Positions 25,838 to 35,129 of a stretch of DNA of 56,605 nucleotides are shown here, one piece after another. The DNA comes from Eisenbergiella sp963559585 (GTDB lineage: Bacteria; Bacillota; Clostridia; Lachnospirales; Lachnospiraceae): the NCBI GenBank assembly GCA_963559585.1, contig CAUWLJ010000011.1, positions 1 through 56,605 of the forward strand, written 5' to 3'. Under the pieces are notes generated by a model that searched no databases, was not told where the DNA came from, and saw only the letters and a list, made by a program, of their open reading frames with translations. The first letter of the stretch is position 1; the number at the start of each line of letters is the position of its first letter. A program made the translations under genes and the position numbers.

Positions 25838-27208
25838 ATGGGAAAAACAGGATGGATGGTCAGCAATCTGAAAAAGACATACCGCTATCTGCGGCGGAAC
25901 GGAGTAAGGCCAGCCATCCTGGCAGCGGCGGAACGGCTGCTCCAGGAAAGGGAGCAGAGGGGTTATACCTGGCAGGCTCCGCCCAAGGAGGAGCTGGAAC
26001 GCCAGAGAAGGGAGGCGGCGGCCTGGCATGAGCCGCCCCTTTTTTCCATTGCAGTACCGGCCTATGAGACGCCGCCCCTTTATCTTAAAGAGCTGCTGGA
26101 CAGCCTGCAGGCCCAGACATGGCCCTATTGGGAGCTGGTTCTGGCGGATGCGGGAAGCGGCGCCGGAACAGAACAGGCAGTCCGCCGGCGCGGGGATGAA
26201 AGGATCCGCTATCATAAGCTTCCCTGCAACGGCGGGATCGCGGAGAATACCAACGCCGCCCTTCGGGAGGCGAAGGGGGACTACATCGGCCTGCTGGATC
26301 ATGATGACGTCCTGACGCCGGATGCCCTTTACCACATGGCCTGTGCCGTCAGGGAGCGGGAAAGAGCGGGAGAAAGGGCCGCCCTTCTGTACTCGGACGA
26401 GGACAAATATGAGGAAGGGGAAAACGGCGGAGCGGGCAGGTTCTATGAACTCCACCGCAAGCCGGATTTCGACCTGGATCTGCTGTTATCCAACAACTAC
26501 ATCTGCCACTTCCTGGTGATGGAGGCCGGACTGATAAGAGAGCTTGGCGAGCGCGGCGGGTACGATGGCGCACAGGATTATGATCTGGTGCTCCGCGCCG
26601 CAGGAAGGCTGATGGACGAGGGACGGGAGGCGGACATCCTCCATGTTCCCCGCGTCCTTTACCATTGGCGCTGCCATCAGGCCTCCACCGCAGCCAACCC
26701 GGCCAGCAAAAGCTATGCCTACGAGGCCGGAAAGCGGGCACTGGAGGATTTCTGCCGGGAGCGGGGCTGGAAGGCGGAGGTGACCCACCTGCGCCATCTG
26801 GGCTATTACCGGGTTTCTTTTCAGGGAGATATCCTGGCAGCCAGGCCCGATCTGGGCGCCGTGGCCGGGCCTCTGCCTCCGGTGAGGGGAAAGCTGAACA
26901 GCGGAATCTATGACGCAGTACGCTGTGAAGGAGCCGGGACGCCTCCGGTTCTGTCCATGCGCTACTGCGGCCTTCCGTCAGGCTTTACCGGCCCGTTCCA
27001 CAGAGCTATCCTGCCCCAGGAGGCGGAGGCGGCCGACATCCGCACCATGCGCGTCCGCCCGGAATTTCAGGCGGAGCTGGATCAGGCGGTTGAAGCCCTG
27101 CGCCGGGGTGCAGACCCTGCCCGAACCAGCCTGGAGTTCTGCGCACTGATCAGACGCAAGGGACTGAGGATCCTCTGGGATCCCTCCCGGAAAGAAGGAG
27201 CCAAGTGA
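25838..27208 (+). CDS. Family 2 glycosyltransferase
   Basis: 456 residues. The GT2 core spans about residues 65-290: FSIAVPAYETPPLYL, then LLDHDDVLTPDAL with the metal-binding acidic motif (near residue 151), and YDGAQDYDLVLRA. The C-terminal part (about 300-456) is a shortened domain without recognisable catalytic motifs. An aaaaggaaaa stretch precedes the ATG. The end overlaps the GTG start of the next glycosyltransferase by four bases, so the two are probably co-translated. The acceptor and sugar are unknown. Confidence 0.85.
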   Translation: MGKTGWMVSNLKKTYRYLRRNGVRPAILAAAERLLQEREQRGYTWQAPPKEELERQRREAAAWHEPPLFSIAVPAYETPPLYLKELLDSLQAQTWPYWELVLADAGSGAGTEQAVRRRGDERIRYHKLPCNGGIAENTNAALREAKGDYIGLLDHDDVLTPDALYHMACAVRERERAGERAALLYSDEDKYEEGENGGAGRFYELHRKPDFDLDLLLSNNYICHFLVMEAGLIRELGERGGYDGAQDYDLVLRAAGRLMDEGREADILHVPRVLYHWRCHQASTAANPASKSYAYEAGKRALEDFCRERGWKAEVTHLRHLGYYRVSFQGDILAARPDLGAVAGPLPPVRGKLNSGIYDAVRCEGAGTPPVLSMRYCGLPSGFTGPFHRAILPQEAEAADIRTMRVRPEFQAELDQAVEALRRGADPARTSLEFCALIRRKGLRILWDPSRKEGAK

Positions 27209-28167
27209 AGACCACCGTGGTGATCCCCAATTATAACGGAAAAAAATATCTGGAAAACTGCCTGAAAAGCCTGGAGGAGAACACAAAGGTTCCCTTCAGG
27301 CTCATTCTTGTGGATAACGGCAGCACGGACGGAAGCGCCAGGGAGGCCATCGCCCGCCATCCCTGGATCCGCCTCATTTCCTTCCGGGAAAACAAAGGCT
27401 TCTGCGCCGCCGTCAACGAAGGCATCCGCCAGGCAGACACCCCCTACGTCTTTCTGCTGAACAACGACACCACAGTGGAGCCTGGCTGTATTGAGGCTTT
27501 GGAACGGTGCATGGATTCCGACCCTTACATTTTCTCCGTGTCCGCCTGTATGCTGGACATGAAGAACCCTGCGCTGCTGGACGGAGCCGGAGATCTGTAC
27601 AGCGCCCTGGGCTGGGCCTATGCCATCGGAAAAGGCCGCCCGGCCTCCCGTTACCGGACGCCCCGCCCTGTTTTCTCCGCCTGCGCCGGGGCTGCCCTCT
27701 ACCGCAGGGACGTACTGGATCAGATCGGCCTGTTCGATGAACTCCACTTTGCCTACCTGGAGGATGTGGATCTGGGCTACCGCGCCCGCATTCACGGCTG
27801 GCGCAATGTATACGAGCCTGCCGCCGCCGTCCTCCATGCAGGAAGCGCCGCCACCGGCTCCCGCTACAATACCTTCAAGATCTCCCACTCCTCCCGCAAC
27901 AACATCTACCTGATCTACAAAAACATGCCCGGCCTCCAGATCCTCTTAAACCTTCCCTTCCTGCTGGCCGGGTTCCTGCTCAAGACCCTCTTTTTTGTAA
28001 AAAAAGGCTACGGGAAAACCTACCTGTCCGGCCTTGCGGAAGGCTTCCGCCTCTGCCGCACCCCGGAGGGACGCGCCCGCAGGGTGCGGTTGAAAAGGGT
28101 CAATATGGGGAACTATATGAAAATCCAGGCGGAGCTGTGGGGGAATATGCTGCGGAGGGGGAGGTGA
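27205..28167 (+). CDS. Family 2 glycosyltransferase, WbbL/rhamnosyltransferase-like
   Basis: 320 residues, starting at GTG (GTGA overlap) with aaggag upstream. Motifs: TVVIPNYNGKKYL at the N-terminus, VDNGSTDGS, FLLNNDTTVEPG (acidic metal site), CAGAALYRRDVLD and YLEDVDLGYRARIHG. A hydrophobic stretch at about residues 250-272 followed by basic residues fits membrane association. Proteins of this shape add rhamnose or a related sugar to the lipid-linked acceptor early in assembly. The rfb genes upstream support a deoxysugar donor, which is an inference. Confidence 0.88.
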   Translation: MKTTVVIPNYNGKKYLENCLKSLEENTKVPFRLILVDNGSTDGSAREAIARHPWIRLISFRENKGFCAAVNEGIRQADTPYVFLLNNDTTVEPGCIEALERCMDSDPYIFSVSACMLDMKNPALLDGAGDLYSALGWAYAIGKGRPASRYRTPRPVFSACAGAALYRRDVLDQIGLFDELHFAYLEDVDLGYRARIHGWRNVYEPAAAVLHAGSAATGSRYNTFKISHSSRNNIYLIYKNMPGLQILLNLPFLLAGFLLKTLFFVKKGYGKTYLSGLAEGFRLCRTPEGRARRVRLKRVNMGNYMKIQAELWGNMLRRGR

Positions 28168-28171
28168 CGAA

Positions 28172-28318
28172 GCCTCCAGCGTCTCCGGCAGCCGGCTGCG
28201 GCAGGTTCTCTGCGTGGGCACGCTTTCGCTCGGTCAAAAACGCAGCGGACACTAGAGCGTGTTTGAACGTCCCTCGCAGAGAATCCTGCCGCAGCCGACC
28301 GCCAGAGACGCAGGAGGC
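28172..28318. repeat. Large imperfect palindrome P1
   Basis: Starts five bases after a glycosyltransferase stop. The left arm (gcctccagcgtctccggc onward, 28172-28222) matches the reverse complement of the right arm (28268-28318) with few mismatches, giving a stem of nearly 50 bp. The loop contains ggtcaaaaacgcagcgg and tagagcgtgtttgaac. It shares internal blocks with palindrome P2. Confidence 0.8.
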
Positions 28319-28643
28319 CGCGTAACTCTTCCGCAGATATGGGGGAAGCCCTTCACCGAAACTGCAGGGCAGAGCGGTAAAAGATTATAAAAGGCTGTAG
28401 AAGTCTTTAAAAAATTTCTTTGCGCTGAAACTTTTTCCCTGTTTTTTACGTCTATTGTTATGGACAAAAATGGAAGATAAAAACAGGGAAGGATGGTTGA
28501 GCGGCAAAGAAGATAAAAAGAATAGAATAAACAGAAAAAAGCAAAAATCAGAAACAGCCTTCAAAAGAATAGCTTTCAAAAGGACAGTTCAAAAGCAGCC
28601 TGCCACACCGGAAAGCCAGAGAATACCCCTTATTTATATTATG

Positions 28644-28869
28644 ATCCGGGTTTGGCGGGAACGTATGCTGCCTCATGGTGCTGTGTCTGCCGGCTGCGGC
28701 AGGATTCGATGCACGGGCCGTTCAAAAACGCCGGTCCTTGGGCTGCGTCTTTTGCAGCCCTAGTACCGCTGCGTTTTTGATCGAGCGGAAGCGTGCCCAC
28801 GCATCGAACCTGCCGCGGCCGGCAGACACAGCGCCATGAGGCCCACATACCGCCCCGCCACTCCCGGAG
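28644..28869. repeat. Large imperfect palindrome P2 with nested hairpins
   Basis: Outer arms of about 75 bases pair with a few mismatches; the best part is gcctcatggtgctgtgtctg at 28670 against its complement ending at 28842. Nested inside are caaaaacgccggt with accgctgcgtttttg, and gggctgc with gcagccc (28740-28760). The block ccgctgcgtttttgatcgag plus gcgtgcccacgc is the reverse complement of part of P1, so P1 and P2 are one family. The remaining sequence of the gap 28168-28955 shows no gene. Confidence 0.8.
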
Positions 28870-28896
28870 AATCCCGCCGGTTTACGAAAATTTAAG

Positions 28897-28925
28897 TTGT
28901 GCTTTCCGCATTAATATTGTACAAT
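28897..28925 (+). promoter_or_regulatory. Promoter of the initiating transferase gene
   Basis: TTGTGC at 28897-28902, a 17-base spacer, and TACAAT at 28920-28925, 30 bases before the ATG. The -35 surroundings (ttaagttgtgc) resemble those of the clpX-like gene promoter at 35130. Confidence 0.6.
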
Positions 28926-28955
28926 ACCATTTGATACAAAGAAACAGGTGAAGCC

Positions 28956-30377
28956 ATGATTAAGGATAACCAGCAATATTTTAACCGCCTGCATGTCATC
29001 ATTGACGCACTGGTGATTGCGGGCTCCTATATACTTGCATGGTATTTCTATATAGGAAGCAATCAGAAAAGCGCAGGTCCTGCGGTGGGGGTACTGGGTA
29101 CAGATATATATTTCAGCGCCCTTTATTTTGTTGTGCCTGCTTATCTGGCGCTCTATTACTGGTTTCATCTTTATTCCTCCAAGCGGGTACAGCGCAGCGA
29201 GACGGAGATTCTGAACGTATGCAAAGCCAATATTGTGGGGGTGACGATCTTCCTGGCCGTGCTGTTTATGGCAAAGGACTGGAATCAGCTTCAGCATTTC
29301 TCCCGCGGTATGGTGGGGGTGTTCTGCGCCATCAATACGGTGAGCACCATCCTGATGCGGGCTTTCATTCGGTATTTTCTGCATTTTGTGAGAAAAAAGG
29401 GCTACAACCGCAAGTACATCCTTCTGGTGGGATATTCCAGAGCGGCGGAGGAATATATCAACAGGATCAATTCCAATCCCCAATGGGGATATGTGGTAAG
29501 GGGAATTCTGGATGATAAGGTGCCGAGAGGAGCAACCTATAAGGGAGTGAAGGTGCTTGGATCCATAGACAACCTTCTGTACATCCTGCCGGAGAATAAG
29601 CTGGATGAGATCGCAATCACACTTTCACTGGAAAGCTATGACCGTCTGGAGGAGCTGGTGGATCTGTGCGAGAAATCCGGCGTTCATACGAAATTTATAC
29701 CGGATTACAACAGCCTGATACCGGGCAGACCGTATATGGAGGATCTGATGGGTCTGCCTGTCATCAATATCCGCTATGTGCCGCTGACCAATACGCTGAA
29801 TGCGATTGCCAAACGGTGTCTGGACGTGGCAGGCTCTTTTCTGGGGCTGATCCTGATCTCACCCCTGCTTCTTGTGGTGGCTGTGGCGGTAAAGGCAACC
29901 AGCAGGGGGCCGGTGATTTTCAGACAGGAGCGGGTGGGGCTGCACAATAAGCCTTTTATGATGTACAAGTTCCGCACCATGCGGCTCCAGCAGCCGGGCG
30001 AGGAGCGTAAGGGCTGGACGGTGAAGGGGGATCCCAGAGTGACGAAGGTGGGAGCATTGCTTCGCAGAACCAGTATAGATGAGCTCCCCCAGCTTTTTAA
30101 CGTGCTGAAGGGCGACATGAGCCTGGTGGGGCCCAGACCGGAGCGGCCTCAGTTTGTGGAGAAGTTCAAGGAGGAAATCCCCCGCTATATGATTAAGCAT
30201 CAGGTTCGCCCCGGAATGACGGGGTGGGCGCAGATCAACGGCTACCGCGGGGATACCTCGATACGCAAGCGGATTGAATATGATATATACTATATTGAGA
30301 ACTGGAGTATGGCACTTGATATAAAAATCCTCTTTTTAACGTTCTTTAAGGGATTTATCAATGAAAATGCCTACTAG
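28956..30377 (+). CDS. Undecaprenyl-phosphate sugar phosphotransferase (WcaJ-like)
   Basis: 473 residues. Polyisoprenyl-phosphate hexose-1-phosphate transferase: four N-terminal membrane helices (about 10-30, 45-70, 82-105, 110-135), a nucleotide-binding-like middle domain (ILLVGYSRAAEEYI, about 150-265), one further helix (about 285-310), and the catalytic C-terminal domain with RQERVGLHNKPFMMYKFRTM, SIDELPQLFNVLKGDMSLVG and PRPERP. It transfers a sugar phosphate from a nucleotide sugar to undecaprenyl phosphate to begin polymer synthesis on the inner leaflet. The sugar is probably glucose or galactose by family analogy. It has its own promoter and opens a transcription unit with the LCP gene. 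Confidence 0.95.
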   Translation: MIKDNQQYFNRLHVIIDALVIAGSYILAWYFYIGSNQKSAGPAVGVLGTDIYFSALYFVVPAYLALYYWFHLYSSKRVQRSETEILNVCKANIVGVTIFLAVLFMAKDWNQLQHFSRGMVGVFCAINTVSTILMRAFIRYFLHFVRKKGYNRKYILLVGYSRAAEEYINRINSNPQWGYVVRGILDDKVPRGATYKGVKVLGSIDNLLYILPENKLDEIAITLSLESYDRLEELVDLCEKSGVHTKFIPDYNSLIPGRPYMEDLMGLPVINIRYVPLTNTLNAIAKRCLDVAGSFLGLILISPLLLVVAVAVKATSRGPVIFRQERVGLHNKPFMMYKFRTMRLQQPGEERKGWTVKGDPRVTKVGALLRRTSIDELPQLFNVLKGDMSLVGPRPERPQFVEKFKEEIPRYMIKHQVRPGMTGWAQINGYRGDTSIRKRIEYDIYYIENWSMALDIKILFLTFFKGFINENAY

Positions 30378-30445
30378 GGCGCGGCGCAGGACCGGCAGAG
30401 CGGACCCTTGGGAGCGTCTCGGGCAACGAACAGGAGAAAAAGGGA

Positions 30446-31933
30446 ATGGCAGCATCAACGAGAAACGGCAGAAACGGTGACCGTCCTTCCAATGGAAGAC
30501 GGCCTTCAGAGGACAGGTACACATCCGACAGGCGGCGCAGCGCGGATGACCGGTATGCGTCCGACAGGCGGCGCAGTGCAGATGACAGATATGGTTCAGA
30601 CAGAAGGCGCAGCTCAGACGACCGGTATGGATCCGACAGAAGGCGGCAATCGGACGACCGTTATGCGTCAGACAGAAGGCGGCCTTCAGACGACAGATAC
30701 AGTGCGGACAGAAGACGCAGTGCGGATGACAGATACAATACGGACAGACGGCGCAGTGCGGATGACCGTTATGCGTCCGAGGGAAGGCGCTCCTCTGACC
30801 GGTACGGGGATGACCGGCGTTCCTCCAGATCTTATCAGGATGACAGATACGGTTCAGGACAGGATCGCAGAAGGGGGAATGACCAGAGAAGAAAATCCAG
30901 AAAGACGAGGCGGGTGGTGCTTTTTACCGTGGAGATTCTGGCCCTGGTGGTGCTTGGCGTGGTGCTCTGGGGTGTGGGAAAGCAGACTGCCATACAGAAG
31001 ATCAACGTGGATGAAGAACAGATCAAGGTCAATATGAACGAAGGCGTGGAGGAGAACGAGGCGCTGAAGGGATACCGGAATATTGCTCTTTTTGGTATCG
31101 ATTCCAGAACGGACGACCTGGGTAAGGGAAACCGGTCTGACACGATCATGGTGGCCTCCCTCAATCAGGATACCGGTGAGGTGAAGCTGGTCAGTGTCTA
31201 CCGCGATACTTATATGAACCTGGGAAATGATAAGTACAACAAGTGCAATGCCGCTTATGCGGCAGGCGGGCCGGAGCAGGCAATCCTGATGCTGAATTCC
31301 AATCTGGACTTGAATATCACCGACTATATCAGCGTGGGCTTTAAGGGACTGATTGACGCGATTGACAGCCTGGGCGGAGTCCAGATTGATGTGAAGGAGG
31401 AGGAGATCCGCCATCTGAATAATTATCAGGAGAGCATGTTCAGCACGGAGAGCAGGGAAAAGCTGAGTACGGATTATGTCAAGGTGACTCAGCCGGGACT
31501 TCAGACCCTGAACGGCATGCAGGCCACAGCCTATTGCCGTATTCGTTATACAGCCGGGGACGATTTCAGGCGTGCGGAGAGACAGAGAACCGTGCTTCTT
31601 GCCTGCCTGGAGAAGGCAAAGAGCGCATCCATTTCCACACTGAACAGCACTCTGGATAAGGTGCTTCCCAACGTACAGACCAATCTGGACACGGCAGAGA
31701 TGCTGGAGGTTCTGTCCGATCTGGCCAAATACGAGGTGGTGGCCAACGATGGCTTCCCCTTCGAGGACAGCAGAGATACCGGAAAGATTTCCGTGGGAAG
31801 CGTGGTGATTCCGGTCAGTCTGGAAACCAATGTGGTGAAGCTGCACAACTTCCTGTTTGAGGAGGAGGAGTATACTCCCTCTGAGCAGGTAAAGAGCTAC
31901 AGCGCACGTATTTCCAACGATACAGGCCGCTGA
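30446..31933 (+). CDS. LytR-CpsA-Psr (LCP) family wall polymer ligase
   Basis: 495 residues. The first about 150 residues are an Arg/Asp/Ser/Tyr-rich tail with eight 12-residue repeats; a single membrane helix follows (about 156-175), and the extracytoplasmic LCP domain begins near residue 210 (IALFGIDSRT, RSDTIMVASL, LVSVYRDTYM). CRIRYTAGDDFRRAERQR contains the Arg residues that bind the polyprenyl pyrophosphate. LCP enzymes transfer lipid-linked glycan to peptidoglycan. The position after the initiating transferase fits attachment of the polymer made by this locus. An aggag-containing stretch precedes the ATG. The long repetitive cytoplasmic tail is unusual for the family. Confidence 0.94.
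   Translation: MAASTRNGRNGDRPSNGRRPSEDRYTSDRRRSADDRYASDRRRSADDRYGSDRRRSSDDRYGSDRRRQSDDRYASDRRRPSDDRYSADRRRSADDRYNTDRRRSADDRYASEGRRSSDRYGDDRRSSRSYQDDRYGSGQDRRRGNDQRRKSRKTRRVVLFTVEILALVVLGVVLWGVGKQTAIQKINVDEEQIKVNMNEGVEENEALKGYRNIALFGIDSRTDDLGKGNRSDTIMVASLNQDTGEVKLVSVYRDTYMNLGNDKYNKCNAAYAAGGPEQAILMLNSNLDLNITDYISVGFKGLIDAIDSLGGVQIDVKEEEIRHLNNYQESMFSTESREKLSTDYVKVTQPGLQTLNGMQATAYCRIRYTAGDDFRRAERQRTVLLACLEKAKSASISTLNSTLDKVLPNVQTNLDTAEMLEVLSDLAKYEVVANDGFPFEDSRDTGKISVGSVVIPVSLETNVVKLHNFLFEEEEYTPSEQVKSYSARISNDTGR
30509..30796 (+). repeat. 36-bp coding minisatellite in the LCP gene
   Basis: Eight units of 36 bases encode the 12-residue motif DDRYASDRRRSA with substitutions. The array covers most of the cytoplasmic tail. 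Unit number could vary between strains without frameshift. Confidence 0.85.
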
Positions 31934-31986
31934 GCGCAGAAGGAGCGGTCGGATAGAATTGAATGGCTGGGTTGACAGGAAAAGCG

Positions 31987-32012
31987 AAGGGGCAGATGCA
32001 GGCCCCTTTTTT
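31987..32012 (+). terminator. Intrinsic terminator after the LCP gene
   Basis: AAGGGGC (31987-31993), an eight-base loop, GCCCCTT, then a T-run to 32012. It ends the transferase-LCP unit; the next gene starts at 32076. Confidence 0.8.
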
Positions 32013-32075
32013 CCTTTTATCCAGAGCGTATCCGGTAAAGAGTGTGACGGCTGGAAAAAATGAGAGGGGACGAGA

Positions 32076-33008
32076 ATGAAAATCAACGTGGTCATTCCCA
32101 CATACAGACCGGGAAAAGGTTTTCTGGAGCTGATGAAGCGTCTGGCGGCTCAGAGCTGTCCGGCAGAGCGGATTATTATTATGAATACAGAGGAAAAATA
32201 TTTTGATTCTTTTCTGTACGGAACGGATCTGGCCCACGCATTTCCAGGCGTCCAGGTACATCATCTCTCCAAGTGGGAATTCGACCATGGAGGAACCAGA
32301 AATGCGGGTGTTTCCAGGTGCAACGGGGATATTTTTATCTGTATGACTCAGGATGCACTTCCGGCGGATATTCATTTGTTTGAAAAACTGGCAGGGACGC
32401 TGGAGGCGGGGGAGGACATTGCGGCAGCTTATGCCAGGCAGCTTCCGGCTAAGGGCTGCGGGGAGCTTGAACGGTATACCAGAGCTTTTAACTATCCTCC
32501 AGAGAGCCGGGTCAAAGGAAAGGAGGATCTGGAGGAGCTGGGGATCAAGACCTATTTCTGCTCCAATGTGTGCGCGGCCTACAGGAAGGATATTTTTGAT
32601 GCTCTGGGAGGCTTTGAACGCCATGCTGTTTTTAATGAGGACATGATCTATGCGGGAAAGGCGGTGCAGGCCGGATACCGGATCGCCTACGCGTCAGAGG
32701 CCTGTGTGTACCATTCCCATAACTACAGCAGCATCCAGCAGTTCAAACGGAATTTTGATAACGGGGTGTCTCAGGCACAGCATCCGGAGATATTTGCGGG
32801 TCTATCTTCTGAATCGGAGGGGCTGCGGCTGGTGAAGCAGACGGCGGCTCACCTTTGCAAAACAGGCCGCCCCTGGCTGGTGGCAAAGCTGTGTGCGGAT
32901 TCGGCTGCCAAATATGCGGGCTTCTGGCTGGGAAAACATTATAAAGGCCTGCCCGGCAGCCTGATCCTGCGCTGTACCATGAACAGAGATTACTGGAAAA
33001 AAAGGTGA
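32076..33008 (+). CDS. Rhamnosyltransferase-like family 2 glycosyltransferase
   Basis: 310 residues. N-terminal GT2 motifs are VVIPTYRPGKGFLELM; WEFDHGGTRNAGV and FICMTQDALPAD are typical of the RfbF/rhamnosyltransferase group, with QDALPAD at the metal-binding position. FNEDMIYAGKAVQAGYRIAY is the usual C-terminal catalytic block. The presence of dTDP-rhamnose genes in the same locus supports the assignment. A gagagggga stretch precedes the ATG, and a terminator lies just upstream, so it needs its own promoter, which I could not identify clearly. Confidence 0.88.
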   Translation: MKINVVIPTYRPGKGFLELMKRLAAQSCPAERIIIMNTEEKYFDSFLYGTDLAHAFPGVQVHHLSKWEFDHGGTRNAGVSRCNGDIFICMTQDALPADIHLFEKLAGTLEAGEDIAAAYARQLPAKGCGELERYTRAFNYPPESRVKGKEDLEELGIKTYFCSNVCAAYRKDIFDALGGFERHAVFNEDMIYAGKAVQAGYRIAYASEACVYHSHNYSSIQQFKRNFDNGVSQAQHPEIFAGLSSESEGLRLVKQTAAHLCKTGRPWLVAKLCADSAAKYAGFWLGKHYKGLPGSLILRCTMNRDYWKKR

Positions 33009-33157
33009 GCGCAGCGGACAAACCAATATGGCTGTTACAAAAAAACTGTGTAAGACGGAAAGCTGTCACAGAAAGAACACAAATATAGAGTATACTATCA
33101 GAACAGTGACATAGTGATGAAAACGGCCGCTGGCCATATGAGAAAGAGGATGAGGAA

Positions 33158-35089
33158 ATGTTTGAGAGGGACGACCATTCAAAGGACGAATATACGGAAA
33201 TGGGAAAAAATCCCGCGGAGGGAGCGCCCGAACAGCCCCGGCAGGCGCAGGAGAACGGAGAAGCCCCGTTGTCAGAGGACATGGCAGCCGGGAGGCAGGA
33301 CGCTCAGATACAGGGACAGAATTTTGTGATGGGCGGCAGTACCGGGAGCACGGGTGACGGAAACTGGGGCAGCGGGAGCCGTCAGAACGGGACTTCCCAG
33401 AGTACGGGAGCGGGATATGATCAGAACGGTTCCGGCCAGGCCGTTTTTCAGGCGGGAGGCACGGCTCAGAAGGAAGGACAGCAGAACAATGCCGGACAGA
33501 ATACCGGCTGGCAGAGCGGCTCCCGGCAGCAGAATACTTCCTGGCAGAATCAGCCCTTCCAGAATCAGACCTTCCAGAATGGAGCCGCTCCTGGCGGGAA
33601 TGCGGGAAACGGCGCGTGGCAGAACGGCTCTGGCTGGGGAAATCCCTGGCAGAACCGGGACGGTAACGGAAACGGGCAGGACACTGCCGGGCAGAACACA
33701 GCCGGGCAGAATGCAGCCGGGAACGGAAGCGGCAGAGGGAGCTTCAGCGGCTATGGCAGCTACCAGTCCTTCCAGGGCAATTATCAATATGGAAACGGCA
33801 ATGGCATGAGCATGGACGGCCATCAGCCCGGAAAGAAGCCGAAGGAAAAAAAGGCCAGGAAGCCCATGTCCCCTTTCTGGAAAAAGGCGCTTGCCGTATC
33901 GGTGAGCGGGATCTGCTTTGGCGTGCTTGCAGGCCTGAGCTTTCTGGCAGTAAGCTCTCTGGGAGGAGGAACTGAGACTACAGTCTCCCGGAGCACACAG
34001 CCTGCTGAGAATCAGACAGGAGCGGAAGGAAGCGGCGGGATCAAGTCTACTGTTACACAGGGAACTACCAGCGCAGTGGTGACGGATGTGACGGAGGTGG
34101 TGGAGGCCACCATGCCTTCCATTGTTTCCATTACCAACCAGTCCATTGCCTCCTACTCCGGCTTCCTGGGTCAGACGATTGAGCAGGAGCAGGAGTCCGC
34201 AGGCAGCGGCATCATCATCGGAGAGAATGAGAAGGAGCTTCTGGTGGTCACCAATAACCATGTGGTGGAGGGCTCTGACAAGCTGTACGTGAAATTCATC
34301 GACAACGCGATGGTGGAGGCCTATATCAAAGGAACCAGCCCTTCCATGGATCTGGCTGTGATTGCCATTAAGCTGGACGACGTGGAGAATGACACGAAGG
34401 AACAGATCAGCGTTGCCACTATGGGAGATTCCGACACTCTGAAGGTTGGAGAACCCGTGATTGCCATTGGGAATGCACTGGGATACGGCCAGTCCGTCAC
34501 AACCGGCGTGGTGAGCGCCCTGAACCGTACTCTGGAAGTAAGCGAGGAGGGAACCAGCAACGCTCTGATCCAGACGGACGCGGCGATCAATCCCGGAAAT
34601 TCCGGAGGCGCGCTTCTGGACATCAAGGGGCAGGTGATCGGTATCAACTCCAACAAGATTGGCGGAAGCGTGGTGGAGGGCATGGGCTATGCGATTCCCA
34701 TCTCCTCGGCCAGGCCTATCATCGAGGAGCTGATGAATCAGGAAACCAGAGAGCGGGTGGATGAAGCCGACAGGGGATACCTGGGCATTTCCTGTATCAA
34801 CGTCAATCAGGCCATGAGCGAGGCATACGGAATGCCTGTAGGCGTTTATGTGGCTCAGGTATATTCCGGAACCGGAGCGGACGATGCGGGACTGCTGAAG
34901 GGAGACATTATCACAGCCTTCGGCGGAAAAACCGTCACCAACCAGGATGACCTGACCAGCTCCATGCAGTACTACGCGGTGGGCGACGAGGCAGAGGTCA
35001 CCATCATGCGGGGCAATCCCACAGAAGGCTACGAAGAACAGAAGGTAAGCGTAAGGCTTGTATCCCAGGAATCCATGAACGCCCAATAA
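33158..35089 (+). CDS. Membrane-anchored HtrA/DegP-like serine protease
   Basis: 643 residues. A Gln/Asn/Gly-rich cytoplasmic tail fills about the first 225 residues, followed by one helix (about 240-265), a trypsin-like S1C domain and a C-terminal PDZ domain (about 530-630). The catalytic triad is visible: His in VVTNNHVVEG (about 367), Asp in SMDLAVIAI (about 398), Ser in NPGNSGGALL (about 482). It degrades or refolds misfolded exported proteins outside the membrane. A tail over 200 residues long and low in complexity, with recurring TAGQN segments, is unusual for HtrA. TATACT at 33091 may be its -10, but no good -35 was found. gaggaa precedes the ATG. Confidence 0.94.
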   Translation: MFERDDHSKDEYTEMGKNPAEGAPEQPRQAQENGEAPLSEDMAAGRQDAQIQGQNFVMGGSTGSTGDGNWGSGSRQNGTSQSTGAGYDQNGSGQAVFQAGGTAQKEGQQNNAGQNTGWQSGSRQQNTSWQNQPFQNQTFQNGAAPGGNAGNGAWQNGSGWGNPWQNRDGNGNGQDTAGQNTAGQNAAGNGSGRGSFSGYGSYQSFQGNYQYGNGNGMSMDGHQPGKKPKEKKARKPMSPFWKKALAVSVSGICFGVLAGLSFLAVSSLGGGTETTVSRSTQPAENQTGAEGSGGIKSTVTQGTTSAVVTDVTEVVEATMPSIVSITNQSIASYSGFLGQTIEQEQESAGSGIIIGENEKELLVVTNNHVVEGSDKLYVKFIDNAMVEAYIKGTSPSMDLAVIAIKLDDVENDTKEQISVATMGDSDTLKVGEPVIAIGNALGYGQSVTTGVVSALNRTLEVSEEGTSNALIQTDAAINPGNSGGALLDIKGQVIGINSNKIGGSVVEGMGYAIPISSARPIIEELMNQETRERVDEADRGYLGISCINVNQAMSEAYGMPVGVYVAQVYSGTGADDAGLLKGDIITAFGGKTVTNQDDLTSSMQYYAVGDEAEVTIMRGNPTEGYEEQKVSVRLVSQESMNAQ

Positions 35090-35129
35090 AAATAAAGCCG
35101 GACTGTGACTCAGTTTATAGAAACTTAAC

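Noticed and set aside
30408..31037. Thr/Gly/Met-rich 209-residue frame overlapping the LCP gene
   Set aside because: It is a repeat-driven shadow of the 36-bp coding minisatellite in another frame.
33064..33096. Promoter for the HtrA gene
   Set aside because: TATACT at 33091 is a good -10, but the best upstream hexamers at 16-18 bases do not resemble a -35, so it was not listed as a feature.
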